Under the pieces are notes generated by a model. The model worked only from the letters and a program-made list of their open reading frames with translations, ran no database searches and was not told the DNA's origin. DNA of 64,000 bases from Batrachochytrium dendrobatidis JAM81 (taxonomy: Eukaryota; Chytridiomycota; Chytridiomycetes; Rhizophydiales). Position numbers and translations under genes: made by a program. Each line of letters starts with the position of its first letter. Positions within the stretch are counted from its first letter, which is position 1. The DNA is taken from assembly GCF_000203795.2 (NCBI RefSeq), contig NW_006281099.1:3870532-3934531 (forward strand), in the 5' to 3' direction. This document shows positions 47,501-59,661 of this stretch, in pieces.

Positions 47501-50500
47501 AGTATATCGCCATGTACTCTGCTTGAGCGCACTGGTGAACAAAGTCGATCGTTGAAACTTTTACTCAGATGCTCAGATCAAAAAGTAGCTTTGCCAGATC
47601 GGTTTGGGTTCTTGTTTGGCGCAACAGCTAATGGGCACCTGATTGTTTTTGGCAGAGGTGGATCAATCATAAACCGGTTTCAGGTGGATGAATTGCAAAC
47701 TGATTGGCAATGGGATTGGAGTAGTTTATATACTAATTATCCATAGATGATACATATCTAAAATTTTGTAGATTCATCTTGGACCCATCCAGCAGATTAT
47801 CTGTGACTCGACAAGAAGCCTTTTGTTTAGTTTAGGAAAAGGTGAATATACAAGCTTACGTATGAAAAGTTGGGGTTTAAAAGATGCAAGTATTCTCAAA
47901 CACGAAACACTGACTTGTATAATTGATTCAATCAGATGAAGTCATTAGAGTATGTCGAGTATGTCCAACGCATGAAAGTTTTATTCAAATTGAGTTGACG
48001 ATTCCAACAAACTTCAATCCATTGTTGATGTGTGTGATGGAAAACACCATTTGTGTTGCTTCAGAAGATGCCACGTTGCACATGTTTGAATTTAATCTAG
48101 ATAAACATGGTAAAATTGATTTGTAATAATGTAGAGCTGATGGGATTTAATCGGCTACTGGCTTGTGGAATTGCATAGCCAAACTATGATACTAATCCTG
48201 ATTTTGATTTTAGAATGGAGTATTATTGACGGCCACCCGAAAACAGAGGATCATACTGACGAAGTTATTTCGATTTGTAGCTTGCCAAAATCAGAATTCT
48301 TTATTACAATGGGAAAAGACGCATCCATGCGTTTGTGGAATAAGAAAAACATTCTTATTCGGTAAGCCACTAAACTATACTAAATACCATTGATTTCAAA
48401 AGTCATGGCATTTATCTTAAAATGACTGTGAATCATAATAACTAGCCTCGTTACTAATGCTTTATTCGATAATTGATGCTTATTACAAAGCGAGATTCAA
48501 TTTCAAGAACAGCCAGATGGATTGTGTGTGGCAAATCCACGAGGAGATTTGCTGATTGCTATTCATAATCGTATTGATATTATCCGGCATTCTTCTTGTA
48601 AGTTAAAGTCAAAATTAGTTTCATGTTGAATTATTTTATAACTACTTGGTATATTATATATCACGCAGATCTACCACCAAATCTTGTCGGCATTTCCAAA
48701 ACAACCCATACGAGCGACACCAAAGCTGAGCAACCCCTCCCATTTGACGACGGATTGATTCCGTTAACTAGAGCCCCCCAATTGATTCGAAAAAGGTACC
48801 CCATTATTTTGATGGTTTGTGGCTGACCACAGTAGTTTATAATTTTCAATGATTCAAATTTTAAAATAACTGTTTTTGATGATCGATTGATTAGGCGATT
48901 GCTAAGAGTTGATAAATCCAACCCATGGAGTGTATTTTCTCAAATCAATCTTTTTGATTTTGACTCTGTAGAGAATGAATGGGCAGATATAGATCTTCAT
49001 GCCTCTTATTCGCTCAAAAAAGCGCAGCCTCGATACGTTAGCGATATGTTGAACAAACTTGGGCAAGAATATCATGCCAAAATGACAAACCTGCAAGAGA
49101 GAGATTTGGAATATAAAGACTACATTGATAGCTACTTGGAGGAAAGCAATAATACAAACGAATATGAGACAGATCTCGTACGCTGCGTTGAATCTAGAGC
49201 TCAATCTCCTAGCGCAAAGGCAATTCAAAGCAAAAATCTAGTCAAAGTATTTAAATTTTACTGTCAACTGCTATAGTTTTGTTTGATTGCACCATTATTT
49301 ACCAACTAACCCTGAATGCATTTCAAACTAATGCAATATTTAGAGTCAAATCATCAATACAAATCTTATCAAATCGAAATCGCAAAATATCGAGCAAGTA
49401 GATATAGGTACAATTTACTAGTTTGAGATGGATGCTAATATAAAAGATTGTCCAATTTTAATAGCACTAAACCAACTTTTTCATTAACCAATTCAATTTC
49501 TACTTGTCAGCTACGAATCAAGTAGATTCTTGCTCATTTGTATTGAATACAGCATTTCAGCAAAATTCTGAGGTCTTGGCCGATACTGAAAAAAAGCACA
49601 AATATGAGATTACAATTGCACCTGATGGATCCATTCCAAACTCTGGTATCATCGAACAAGTCAACTCATGGCTGACTATACACGGAAAACAGCCATTGAC
49701 AACAGATGCAGTGCATAGTTATAAACGAGAAACCCTAGGACTAGTTGAACCTGACGATGATGAAAAACGGATGCGCAGTGAACAGTACAAAACCAGGCTA
49801 AAGGATTTGATGATGCAAATGAAACGCGACGAAAGTACTTCAGAAGTTGTTTCAGAGGATGAGCAGGCTCTAGATATGGGCGATGACGAAAATGATGACG
49901 ACGATAATATTATAAACATGCGAATTCAACGGCGAATGTTGGCTGGTGCAGCTGAGATTGTTCAGCAAACTCTAGAAATCAAACTGTCACCCATCATTGA
50001 AAAAATGATGGAATATGACTGGTTTCCTGACGATCAAATATTTTATGCAGCTCAAAGCGGACTTGAATATGATATACACACTATTATCACCAATAGTAAA
50101 GGAGATCGTATGCGCAAGGTCAAGGTCGATTCTACAAGCGATGCTCTGATTCCCATTCTCTTGAATATATTTGAAAAAAATTTAGGAGAGATTCGAAAAG
50201 AAATCTTGCAGTTTATCTCGTGGATCAATCAAAACTATGGGTTCAGAGATACTACTTTAATGGAGCGTCATTACTGTCGCCATTTGCAATTGCACGCAAT
50301 GGGATCACTATTATCAAGCGAAATACTGCTTCGTACAAAAATCCTAGATTATATTGTGGAGCTAAATCCAAACAATCCTGAACTGATCCCAACTTTGCTT
50401 ATGTATACCACCTGTATGTATGATGCATTAAGATTCAAGGCAATCCAACTTCTTCGCGGAATGGGTGTCATGTGTATTGAAGAGCCACCACTCATGGAAA

Positions 50501-52748
50501 ATTTAACAAGAATATTTGAACAGGCAAGCGATACTGAATGCACGCTAGAATCATCTGCCAGTCAACAAAACCCTGCTGGTGCGTGTGATGTCCGGACAAT
50601 GATTGTCGAGTTTCTACGCGAAAACCTCAAGCATTTCCTTGTCAAGTCTACTCCAAGTATTGAAATGTCTAAAAAACTACAGGCATTGTCAATATATGGG
50701 CTGGAGGAAAAAAAAAGATTGGAAGAACGAGTGGTGAGGCAGAAATCCAAGAAAAAACCTCCACAGTCTCCATCTGAATCGCCACTTGCAATAGAACAAG
50801 TCAAACCTACAACGACTATTCCTAGTGGAAGAAGAAGTGCCAAGCGAAATGGATTAAACACAACTGCCTTGACAGGCACTAATGCAAGGACGAATAGTGC
50901 TGATGGAAAAAAGATCAAAAGCAAAACACCGTTGTCTACAGATGCCACAAGTGCGATCAAATCGAGTCGAAAGCAAACAATGACATCTGACAAAGATACT
51001 GCTTTAAACACAAGTTTACTAAAAGATGGATTTCAACGAAAAAAGAGTGCCATGCTTTTTGATGAGCAAAACGCCAAAGCCAATCTTGCTACACACCGCA
51101 AAAGTCTAAAAAGTGTAAATCAGCTCAACACGAATACAGCTGAAACACCAGATATTTATAGCCATTCTCAAACTACTAGAGGATTAGATTCAAGCAGCAA
51201 TAAGATAGCATCGCCATTGTTTGCATCATCGGCTGATGTGTCCAACAAAGAACCGGCTCTAAAACAAGTAGATGACACGAGTGCACTTGTGGATTATAAA
51301 GCCAAAGCAGCTCAATTGGAAAACAAAGTGACCCAGATGCGTTTCAGACAATTTCCAACTAGTCTGGATTTGATGTTTTACCCAGTGGTATGTATATTTG
51401 ATATATACTAATAATGGAATATTTTATCATTGCAACTTTGATGTTTTCAAGTCAACTGCTGTAGGCATGTTGGTGTAGCCACCATTGTGACTGTTTTTAC
51501 TCACTGCATTGACTATACTTGAATGTTCTATATATAAAACACAATACTGCTTATATAGACTCCAGTCTCTAAACTCGACATTACACAGAGCCATTGCAAT
51601 CCTATTCAAACTCTACAAGACCCACTCACAACAAACTTTATTGATGCAATCAACTACGTCATGGTTCTTGCAGAAACAAAATTAGAAAACGAAGAGGCTG
51701 CTAAAAAAGAACTGGAGTTTCGTGCAGCTCTCGAAGTAGAACACGCTCGTTTGGAGGCAGAGGCAAGAGATAAGCTTTTGATTCTCAAGGCGCAAAAGGC
51801 TGCGGAAAAGCTAGCCAGAGACAAAGCACGTGTAGAGCGTATTGCTGAACTAAAACGAGCAAATAAAGACAGTGATAAACCGGTACAGCCTAGATCTAGA
51901 ATGAAATTGTCAGACATGCGAACTGGAGGCGTTGGGCATACTCACCAGAGCCATTGTCATGAATCGCGTGAAACGCTAGATGTCCGAATGAGTAAGTTTA
52001 TCATGTTGCTCATTACAAGTGTCCAACTCGATGGAGTATAGATATGAGTGGGAATGAACTTGGGATGAAGTTGGAGGATCTGATATATTGTGGTAAAACT
52101 AACTTGATTTAAAATGTGGTTGCATTTATGATTGATTTGAATGTAGTGGCCTTTCCACCCATCTTTTCAGATGCTGCAAAATATATGCATAGCTCCTTGG
52201 CAATGCATATATTGCCACACAAATCGATGCCAATGGAGCGTGTCCGCTTAAATCCCTTTAGTGCTAGTGAAAGATCAAACGAGTTCTCTGACTCTGGCCA
52301 ACTATGTAGTGTATCAAGACAAGAAAGAAAGAAACCAACATCTCAAGGGTCACTCAGACTACCATCAACACAAACTTTCTCGCATTCGCAGCATCACAGA
52401 GTGGATGAAGACGATATTCTCTTTAAATTGACAGGGATCAACGAGGAGACGACCATATCGGAGCTAGATTATATTCGTGGAGCAACTCCATGTATAAGGA
52501 CCAGAAACACTAGTAGAAGTGATGGCTCGTTTTTACAAGCCGAGCTACTCGAGGAGACTCAAAGTTTGATGAGCAGAACAAATACCGACTTTCAAGGCAA
52601 TACAAGTCGATTGGCAATTCCCTCGGAAAAAAAATATTTCATTTATGATCTGTCAGTAACCCATGAAAACCATGGACTTGACGGGGGTTTACAGGATTCT
52701 GCTGATCAATCAAAAAATGAGTCGATCTGCACACATTGCCATCATTAA
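44569..52748 (+). CDS. WDR97/WDR87-family WD40 flagellar protein
   Basis: Long multi-exon gene. Exons I can place: 44569-45588, 45663-45721, 45820-45877, 45958-45986 (29 nt), 46062-46194, 46266-46389, 46469-46631, 46729-46854, 46937-47115, 47214-47312, about 47375-47683, 47772-47841, 47936-48109, several between 48135 and 49410, about 49500-51387, 51559-51991 and 52171-52748. WD-like repeats include IHYSARFNELIVAGTHHIT, LIWAVIDVHL-type blades, AIAIYPYGPLILSCGLDYCI, RIVIRTSDGVIRLSSPANGR, FGFLFGATANGHLIVFG and ISICSLPKSEFFITMGKDAS, then LPPNLVGISKTT. The order of blades and the PTRIV…DGxxRLxSPxxG motif recall vertebrate WDR97/WDR87. After this come PDGSIPNSGIIEQVNSWL, an acidic stretch, HEAT-like helices (50000-50640), and a basic coiled coil. 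Probably an axonemal component. The stop overlaps that of the next gene. Confidence 0.72.
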
Positions 52749-53779
52749 AATACATTATCTTTATTTTCGGAATAAGATTGTAAACGATTATATAGACGAG
52801 CATGAAGGTTGTCTCGGTAGAGAGGACTAATTGTGTTTAGCAGTGAATCCATCGACTCGAACGTCGTGAACATGTGAGTTTGGATGTGGTCAAGGGCTTT
52901 CTGATCAGGGGTATCGATCCTTTCCAACAAAGTTGGAGTTTGAATATAGGGGTTTGATTTGATCACGGGTAATACTCCTGGACAGGCGCTTGCGGACAAT
53001 AGCTACCGTAATTTATTTATAGCGGCGCAGAAAATAGTGATGTATAAGAGTAGTAATAATGTTAGTCAGGAAATGGTTAGTGAAAAAGATCAAAATACCA
53101 AAACATAAAAAGCAGGGTTGTATTTCCTTGCAATTTAGAGGATTGATACTATTATCTGGTTTAGAAATAAAGCATCCTTGTTTAGATTAATGAAGGTGGG
53201 TTGGAATAAGCTAGAAACAATCGACCATAGGGTTGAATGTAGACAGGCCGTTTGGAAGCACAACTGCACACTAGAATATTGCCAATGCGAAAATCAAACC
53301 TCGAAGCATATCTAGATATATGCAAACCGAGTCGAGTTGCATGAATTGATAGGCGGGCTTACCTTGAAGCCATTCGATACAAGCTGTATTTTGCACCATA
53401 CACCTTCTAAAAGACACAGTTGCAAAGTGTATGGGTGGTTGGCTGCAGATTGATGTGGGCTTGGCGAGAAAGTATATGTCGAGATGCTTTCAGTCGAATC
53501 AGTGATAACGTTGGGAATATGCAGACTGGGGTCTGTATTCAATTGACCATGGCTTGTGATGTCTGTAGTATCTAACAAAGAAAGGGAGTTTGGCATCAAC
53601 CCATGCTCGTATTCTCGCAGCGAATGCAACAATTGAATGCCAGCATTGTTGTCATTGGCCGTATTAGCTGACTGTGAGGAGCAAAATCTGTCATCAGTTG
53701 CTGATATACTATCATGGCCAGTGCAGCAGGAGTCATCCCAAAAAGAGCATGTATGGGTGCAATGGGAGGGGTGGTTCAT
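52745..53779 (-). CDS. Uncharacterised protein, two exons
   Basis: Exons 53363-53779 and 52745-53002 join in phase 0 to 224 residues. The N-terminus has several His and Cys residues (HPSHCTHTCSFWDDSCC) and a long Ser/Thr/Asn-rich region. The second half is ordered: HPYTLQLCLLEGVWCKIQLV, SNPYIQTPTLLERIDT, DQKALDHIQTHMFTTFESMD, ISPLYRDNLHARLYNRLQ. I recognise no family, signal peptide or membrane helix. The GTAAGC donor and TAG acceptor agree in phase, which supports a gene. Its stop codon (TAA, 52747-52745) overlaps that of the WDR97-like gene by 4 bp. Confidence 0.55.
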
Positions 53780-54282
53780 GATGTAACTAGAAACTATACA
53801 GTGGCTCTTTGTTAGGGTGGTTCAATACAATAGTTGGTTGCAGCTGGTGTGGATGTGAGCAAAGTCTGAATGTGCAGATCCTGTATTTTGGCATCGTGCT
53901 GGCTTGCAATCTTGTGTAACGACCCGTATAATTGGACTGTCGAGACTTAGATATCAATAATTACGGCTAGAACACATTATCTGGTTGATTGTAATTATTT
54001 TCTGGCTTGTAGCGAGTTTGCTCATTTCAAAACTGAAACTCGGATGCCCGTCTATAGCTGGTTTAAAGATACATTATATCAACGATGGCTTGTCGATGCA
54101 AGAGTAGTTACCGAGTGTTTGCGTGTATGGGCTTGAATTCTAGGAAACGGTCGACAAGGAGTCCTGCTTAGGTATAAAGCCTTCAGATTCAAGCCAGTTC
54201 TAATCACGTGGTGATACTATATCACGTGATAATAATTTGAGTTGATTCAAATTTGGTCCAAAATCAAACCAGCAAAACTTGA
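53780..54282. other. Divergent promoter region of the unknown gene and CCA1
   Basis: 503 bp. Two CACGTG motifs lie at 54205-54210 and 54223-54228, inside an imperfect palindrome (ATCACGTGGTGAT … ATCACGTGAT) 55-80 bp upstream of the CCA1 start. No other feature is supported. Confidence 0.5.
54205..54228. promoter_or_regulatory. Paired CACGTG motifs upstream of CCA1
   Basis: Two TCACGTG sites spaced 18 bp start-to-start, 73 and 55 bp before the first ATG of CCA1. The same motif lies at a similar distance from VTC4, the p22phox-like gene, ZGPAT and CSN5. Cbf1-like bHLH factors bind RTCACGTG in other fungi; use here is inferred. Confidence 0.5.
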
Positions 54283-56832
54283 ATGCAAAGTTGGCGGAGT
54301 GGATTTGCAGCAACTCGACCCACTGTATCTGCAGTATTTTCACCACCTATTTTCCAAAGATCATCATACTGTTCTCTTAACATTAGCAACCGATTACACA
54401 CACTGACACACAAAACCACCATGATTTCTCCCTTTGCGACCTCACTGCAGCTTCAAAAAAATACTCATACGATACCTCGTCCTGCAACACTTTTGCTCAC
54501 AGAAACAGAATCTCAAATTCTTCAGTTGTTGTCAGAGACAGCTACTCATATTCATGCAAATAACCCTGATCAGCCTCCTTTGGTTCTTCGTGTTGCTGGT
54601 GGTTGGGTGAGAGACAAGGTAATGGATAACTGCGCTCCTTGGAATGATCGTCTTGATTGAATTAGTGCTGGTGCTCTTGTGTAGTGTGCATGGTTTACCA
54701 CCCCAGTCATTGCTATTCCAATTTATTTTTGAAACCTTGTTGTTTGGTATCAACCAGTTGCCATTATTTTAAATCTAGACTGAATTGCAATCTTTTGAAC
54801 ATAGCTACTTGGGAGAACCTCGGATGATATTGATATTGCTATCGACACCATGAAGGGTGAACCATTTGCACGTCATCTTAAAGAATACATGCTGTCTAAA
54901 AGTATGTCTCTAGGAACCATATATACAATACAAGTTAATCCAGATCGATCCAAGCATTTGGAAACTGCCACTGTGCGGGTGTTGGGACGTGATCTCGATT
55001 TTGTTCATTTACGTACCGAGATATATGATGAGAACTCTCGAAACCCAATAGTAGTAGGTCTTTCACGGGTGTACATTGAAATGAATGCTATGTTTGTGGC
55101 TTCAAATCTTTGACCCAATATTTATCCACACCTTTAATTCTATATTGCCATTTAAATAGGAATTTGGCACTCCATTGCAAGATGCGCTCCGTAGAGATAT
55201 TACAATCAATACCTTGTTTTACAATCTAAATACTCGGGAGGTAGAAGATATGACAGGACATGGACTTGATGATCTGAGTGCAGGACTTATTCGTACACCT
55301 TTGGAGCCACTATCCACATTTGTAGATGATCCGCTTCGTGTTTTGAGAGTCATTCGGTTTGCTACTCGATTTGGATATGAGATTGTTTCCAATATTTTAA
55401 AAGCAGCTTCTGATGATTTAATCAAGGTAATTATTTCTGTGTGCGCAGGCATTTATCATACTGCTAGATTCTAGATGCACAGGCATGCATTATCTGGTCC
55501 ATTCTAATGCTTATTAATCATGGTTATTTTCAAAATATTTCAATCATCAGACCGCATTTATTAAAAAAATCTCTCGTGAACGCATTGGTGTAGAATTGAA
55601 CAAGATGCTTGAAGGACCAGATCCTGTGCGAGCCATCAAGATATTGCAGGATATTGAATTCTATCCTTTGGTGTTTTTAGCTCCTCCAAATATCTGTCAG
55701 GAAACTGTTGTGCATGAAAAGTATGCTTATGTAGCAAACTACATTTTAAAACTGTAAGTTGATGTGTTTAATGCTTAGACTATTAATATAAAGTTTTTGT
55801 TGGGATTTGAAATTTTTAATGGCATGCTGAAATATACATTTTTAGTATGATTCAGAAAGGGATTCTTGCTGAAATGGGAATATCTCAGATTCCCCTTTCT
55901 CTTCAAGACTCTCGAAACCTACATTTGGCAGCAACGGTGCTGCCTTATCAAGGATTGACATTTAGACTAAAAAACAAGTATATTTCTGTAGTTAGGCACG
56001 TTGTTGGCACATCCATTAGAGTAAATATAATGACTAAAAATATACTTTGTGAATATTCAATTATTGAGATGTTTAGGCTGATTGGTTTTGTAACTGTTGT
56101 AGTTGAGCAAACACGATGGAGATACTGCCCATGCACTATTGGATAGCTCCTTGCATATTCGTGATTTAGCGAATCAAAACTTTTATAATGACGGAAACAC
56201 TGATCGAACTACATTGGGTAAGGAGTTGATTTGATTTACATACCTTTAGTGCTGGTAATTGAGCAAATTCAAATGTTTGATTTTAGGAATGTTTGTTCGC
56301 GAACTTGGTGCTCGTCCACTAGGTGAAAAGTGGGATCTTGCTGTGCTCATGGCACTGGTGCATCAGTTGACAGAGATTGCATTTGAACTTGCGGACCCGT
56401 CCCAGTTTTCCTTGAATGGTAATTTAATGACTCTCTAAATTAGTTTTTGAACACCATTATTTTACCAATCAAACCATGCACTCATTTAATCTGATGCTAT
56501 TTCAATTCATTTGATTTTTGAATGAATCATTTATAGATGAAAAAGTTGTTCATGCAATTGCAGTCTATTCCAAATTACTTACATCAATTATGAGCCATCA
56601 AGTTTATGATACATACAATACAAGGCCATTGCTTGATGGTAAAGAAATTGCAACAATTTTGGGGGTTAAGCTAGGTCCACAGATTGGAAGATATCTCTAC
56701 CATGTCATGGAATGGCAGCTTTCTCATGTAAATTCGACCAAAGAGCAATGCGTTGAATTTGTCAAGGCACGATTTGGCCATCATACAAACGCTGCTGCCA
56801 ATTCTTCAAAACCGTCTAAATCTGTCGAGTAA
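54283..56832 (+). CDS. CCA1: CCA-adding tRNA nucleotidyltransferase
   Basis: Adds CCA to tRNA 3' ends. Eight exons: 54283-54618, 54805-55053, 55160-55426, 55551-55753, 55846-55977, 56108-56217, 56287-56418 and 56537-56832 (about 541 residues). Class II motifs: LRVAGGWVRDK joined to LLGRTSDDIDIAIDTM (the G-G-x-V-R-D … D-x-D metal site), LDFVHLRTE, EFGTPLQDALRRDITINTLF YNL, and RVLRVIRFATRFGYEI with ISRERIGVELNKML. The first ATG begins a 46-residue leader rich in Arg and Ser that fits a mitochondrial presequence; the next in-frame ATG (54421) starts MISPFATSL and would give the cytosolic/nuclear form, as in yeast CCA1. The acceptor of exon 6 is the only one that avoids a stop. C-terminal Ser/Lys tail. 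Confidence 0.92.
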
Positions 56833-57029
56833 AGCATTTGCAAAATAAAAATAAACTTGTCATTTATTTAGATTCACTGATTGTGCAAATATTGACTAGA
56901 TAGCCTTGAGTGCTGAATTTGCCAAATGATCAAGTACATGTCTCAACATTACTATATACAGAGTCGATAACAAATCAAAATATATTGTCTAAAAAATAAC
57001 AAGTCGGCGAAATAAGTATGATTTATAAA

Positions 57030-58728
57030 TTACACCGGACAGTCGGATGCATTTTCGCTATCACTTGAATCATACGATACTAGAGCCAACATAGTTGATT
57101 TATCCAAAATTTGACTAGTAGTATCTTTGATTTTACAAGCCACAATCGGTTTTGAGTCTGTGTGCGTTTTAGAACCGTAGCTTGTTGTAGCATCCGTCGA
57201 TGATATTGAAAATGCACTATGCTTGTAATCTTTGAAGATAGCAGCACGAATAAGATCTGCGCTGGAATTTTGAAGCTTCTTGTATTGCTGTTGCGTGGGT
57301 TCATGTTTGGTTGACTTTTTTATAAAAACAGATGACGAGGATATGCGTGATTGTTTCTGTTCATGTGTCTCAATATTTTGAGCTACTCCAATATAATACA
57401 AACACAATAAAAGTAAATGGATGAGAAATGAACACACCATTTTACACTACAACAAGTACTACAGGAAACAATAAATGCATGACATACACGACCAATTTAC
57501 GTCCTGAGCAGCGATCGTATCATTGTTTGATGGCGGAAGTATATTGAATTTGAATCCGTGTTTTAATTGTATATTTCGAGAATCCAATGCATCTGCTACT
57601 CGTACTTTTTTTTCTGCCTATTTTAAAGATTACCAGAATGTAGCGTACATAGCAGGTTAAATGCATTGCCAGGTATCTAAAATATCCAGAAAATCAATGG
57701 CAAGACTTACTCGGAATCGTTTGCGCACTTTCTGAGAAGCAGTGTATGGATCCTTCCAGTGTTGATCACTCAAATCTTGAAGCGATACTATACGCGGCGC
57801 AACCGCCACTGCCTTATCTTTATCAATTACTCCATGTTCCAATTTGTAGAATGAATCATTGACAATCTTCTCAGTTGTTTCTTTATCTGGTCAATCGATG
57901 AATGTGATACCAAAAACTACATTAGTCTAGATGCGTAGATCCAGTTGTAAACTGAACAGTACATGATAATGAATTAAAATATTTCAAATCAGCACCATGA
58001 AATACCTTGCAATGTAATTAGTCCAATATCTTCAGGATCATATGATTCTTCTCTTCGCCGTGCACCACTGATGATCTTGTATTCTGTGTTTTCAGGATCT
58101 GTGTGAATTTCGATCCGTCCGCTGCATAAATGGCATTTCATTCGAAACGAAAAAATGGGTGTGGAGTAGTACATGCCAACCTTTTTCTTTTCTGCATTGT
58201 ATCGTACACCTACAGACATATGGGTTATGAATAAGATTATAGTAGAAAAGAATATCTAGCGATTCGGATTTAACAGTGAAGCTTATTTTGAACAGCATGA
58301 TATGTCTAGAATCGGAGGTCTCAAACCAGTGCATAAATCCATCAACTAAAACATCTGACATACCCATTCCAACATGATTGTTGCAATGCAGACACCAGAT
58401 ATTAAATGGCAGTTCAAATCTAAATGTGATTGATTCAGTAGAATGAAGTGGCTGGATAAGTTGATGTTCTAAACATGCTGCAGTATATAACCAATGTCTT
58501 TAAAATGCTAAAAACCAACCGAATAATAAGGATTCCTTGATCAAGCTTTCTAGCTCTATCTCTGAGTGGATGCTGGCCTACAAAAGTATTGATGGATCCC
58601 TTATATAACCATCAAAAAACAATGTTAATGCTAGATATGCATCAGAAAATAGAGCAAAATCATATAAATACCTTGCTGGGGTCCCAGTCAGGAGGATAGT
58701 ACTTGTTTGTAGCCCGTCTGTCTGCCAT
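57030..58728 (-). CDS. YJU2B/CCDC130-type splicing factor (CWC16 family)
   Basis: Nuclear spliceosome-associated protein. Seven exons: 58672-58728, 58520-58599, 58364-58419, 58006-58209, 57711-57886, 57488-57617 and 57030-57382, giving 351 residues. The N-terminus is family-typical: [65 protein letters not shown], then [40 protein letters not shown] and the zinc-binding pairs C-x2-C and C-x2-[13 protein letters not shown] and the later [17 protein letters not shown] also fit. The NKYYPPD start and ERRxEE-type block place it with CCDC130/Saf4 rather than YJU2 itself. The tail is Ser/Thr-rich. It shares a 96-bp head-to-head promoter with the Gemin6-like gene. Confidence 0.92.
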
Positions 58729-58824
58729 GAAGATTAAATATGAACCAGTTTAGAGCCAATAATTGGAATCTTGACAAAGAATTGAAAATATAATTTTATT
58801 CTTGAAAATCACTTCAACCTCGAA
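58729..58824. promoter_or_regulatory. 96-bp bidirectional promoter, YJU2B / Gemin6-like
   Basis: Only 96 bp separate the start codons of two divergent genes that both act in splicing or snRNP assembly. The spacer is AT-rich with no obvious TATA box. Shared control is inferred from spacing. Confidence 0.55.
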
Positions 58825-59661
58825 ATGAATACAAACGGTATCAACGATCTAGCAAAACTGCTGGGAATGCATGTTATTGTCAGAATGAATCCATTTTTCA
58901 ATTCAAGAACAAAAGTAATTGATGTGCACGGCAGTCTGATTGGCTTGGATCCTGTCACCAATAGTTGCATGTTATTGATCAACCATCCAGTATGTAACTC
59001 ATTGAATCTATTTGTATAAAATACACTACCGAATGAAATGATTCAATATTCTCTTAACAGAATATCGACTGTACAATATTCATTTGATTAGGAAAGTGGT
59101 GGTCAATCTACAACACCAGCTATAGCAACTCCTGACAATGTCGAAGCAAACGATCCATCCGAGGATGGTGAGATATCAGAACATGCTCCAAACTCACCTA
59201 CACATCGTATTTTGATTATATCTGGTCACAGTATTAATAGGATTGAGCGTAGGTTTTAGCATGTGTTTAGAATTCATTCCAATAGCAGAATTTTAAAACT
59301 AATCAGTTATTTGGACTTGGCAATAGCCAATATCTATGCAGATGATTTTAATATAGTATATACGCATGATGACATAAAGCGGATTGTGGATCAGCTACTT
59401 GAACAATCGGTTCCGTTAAATACCATGAGTCTTGAAGATGCTCGCGACTCTCTCATCACGTATTTTCAAAGTAATCACACCATAGCGATCCCGTCTACAA
59501 AGGATCAACATACACTTCTTTTACACAATGAAATGGTAAAAATCCTACCACCATACCTTCTCGACTGCGTCAAATCATCCGATTTACAACTCAAATCACA
59601 AGTATCCGCATTAGTATCCGCATGGCATACAAGTCTCAAAACTCCATCATGCTTTTTTTGA
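58825..59661 (+). CDS. Gemin6-like Sm-fold protein
   Basis: Possible SMN-complex subunit for Sm-ring assembly. Exons 58825-58989, 59092-59248 and 59327-59661 (219 residues; human Gemin6 has 167). The Sm-like fold is split by an acidic insert: [10 protein letters not shown] and [20 protein letters not shown] correspond to beta strands 1-3, then the insert [18 protein letters not shown], then [15 protein letters not shown] as strands 4-5; Gemin6 has the similar DPVSANIVLVNF … GHAVQTVEV. The C-terminal part, [20 protein letters not shown] … [18 protein letters not shown], resembles the Gemin6 C-terminal domain (LxxWLxxNxIP … IDPPYxPxxC). The third exon's acceptor is the least sure. Its last 26 bp overlap the end of the ZGPAT-like gene on the other strand. 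Confidence 0.6.
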
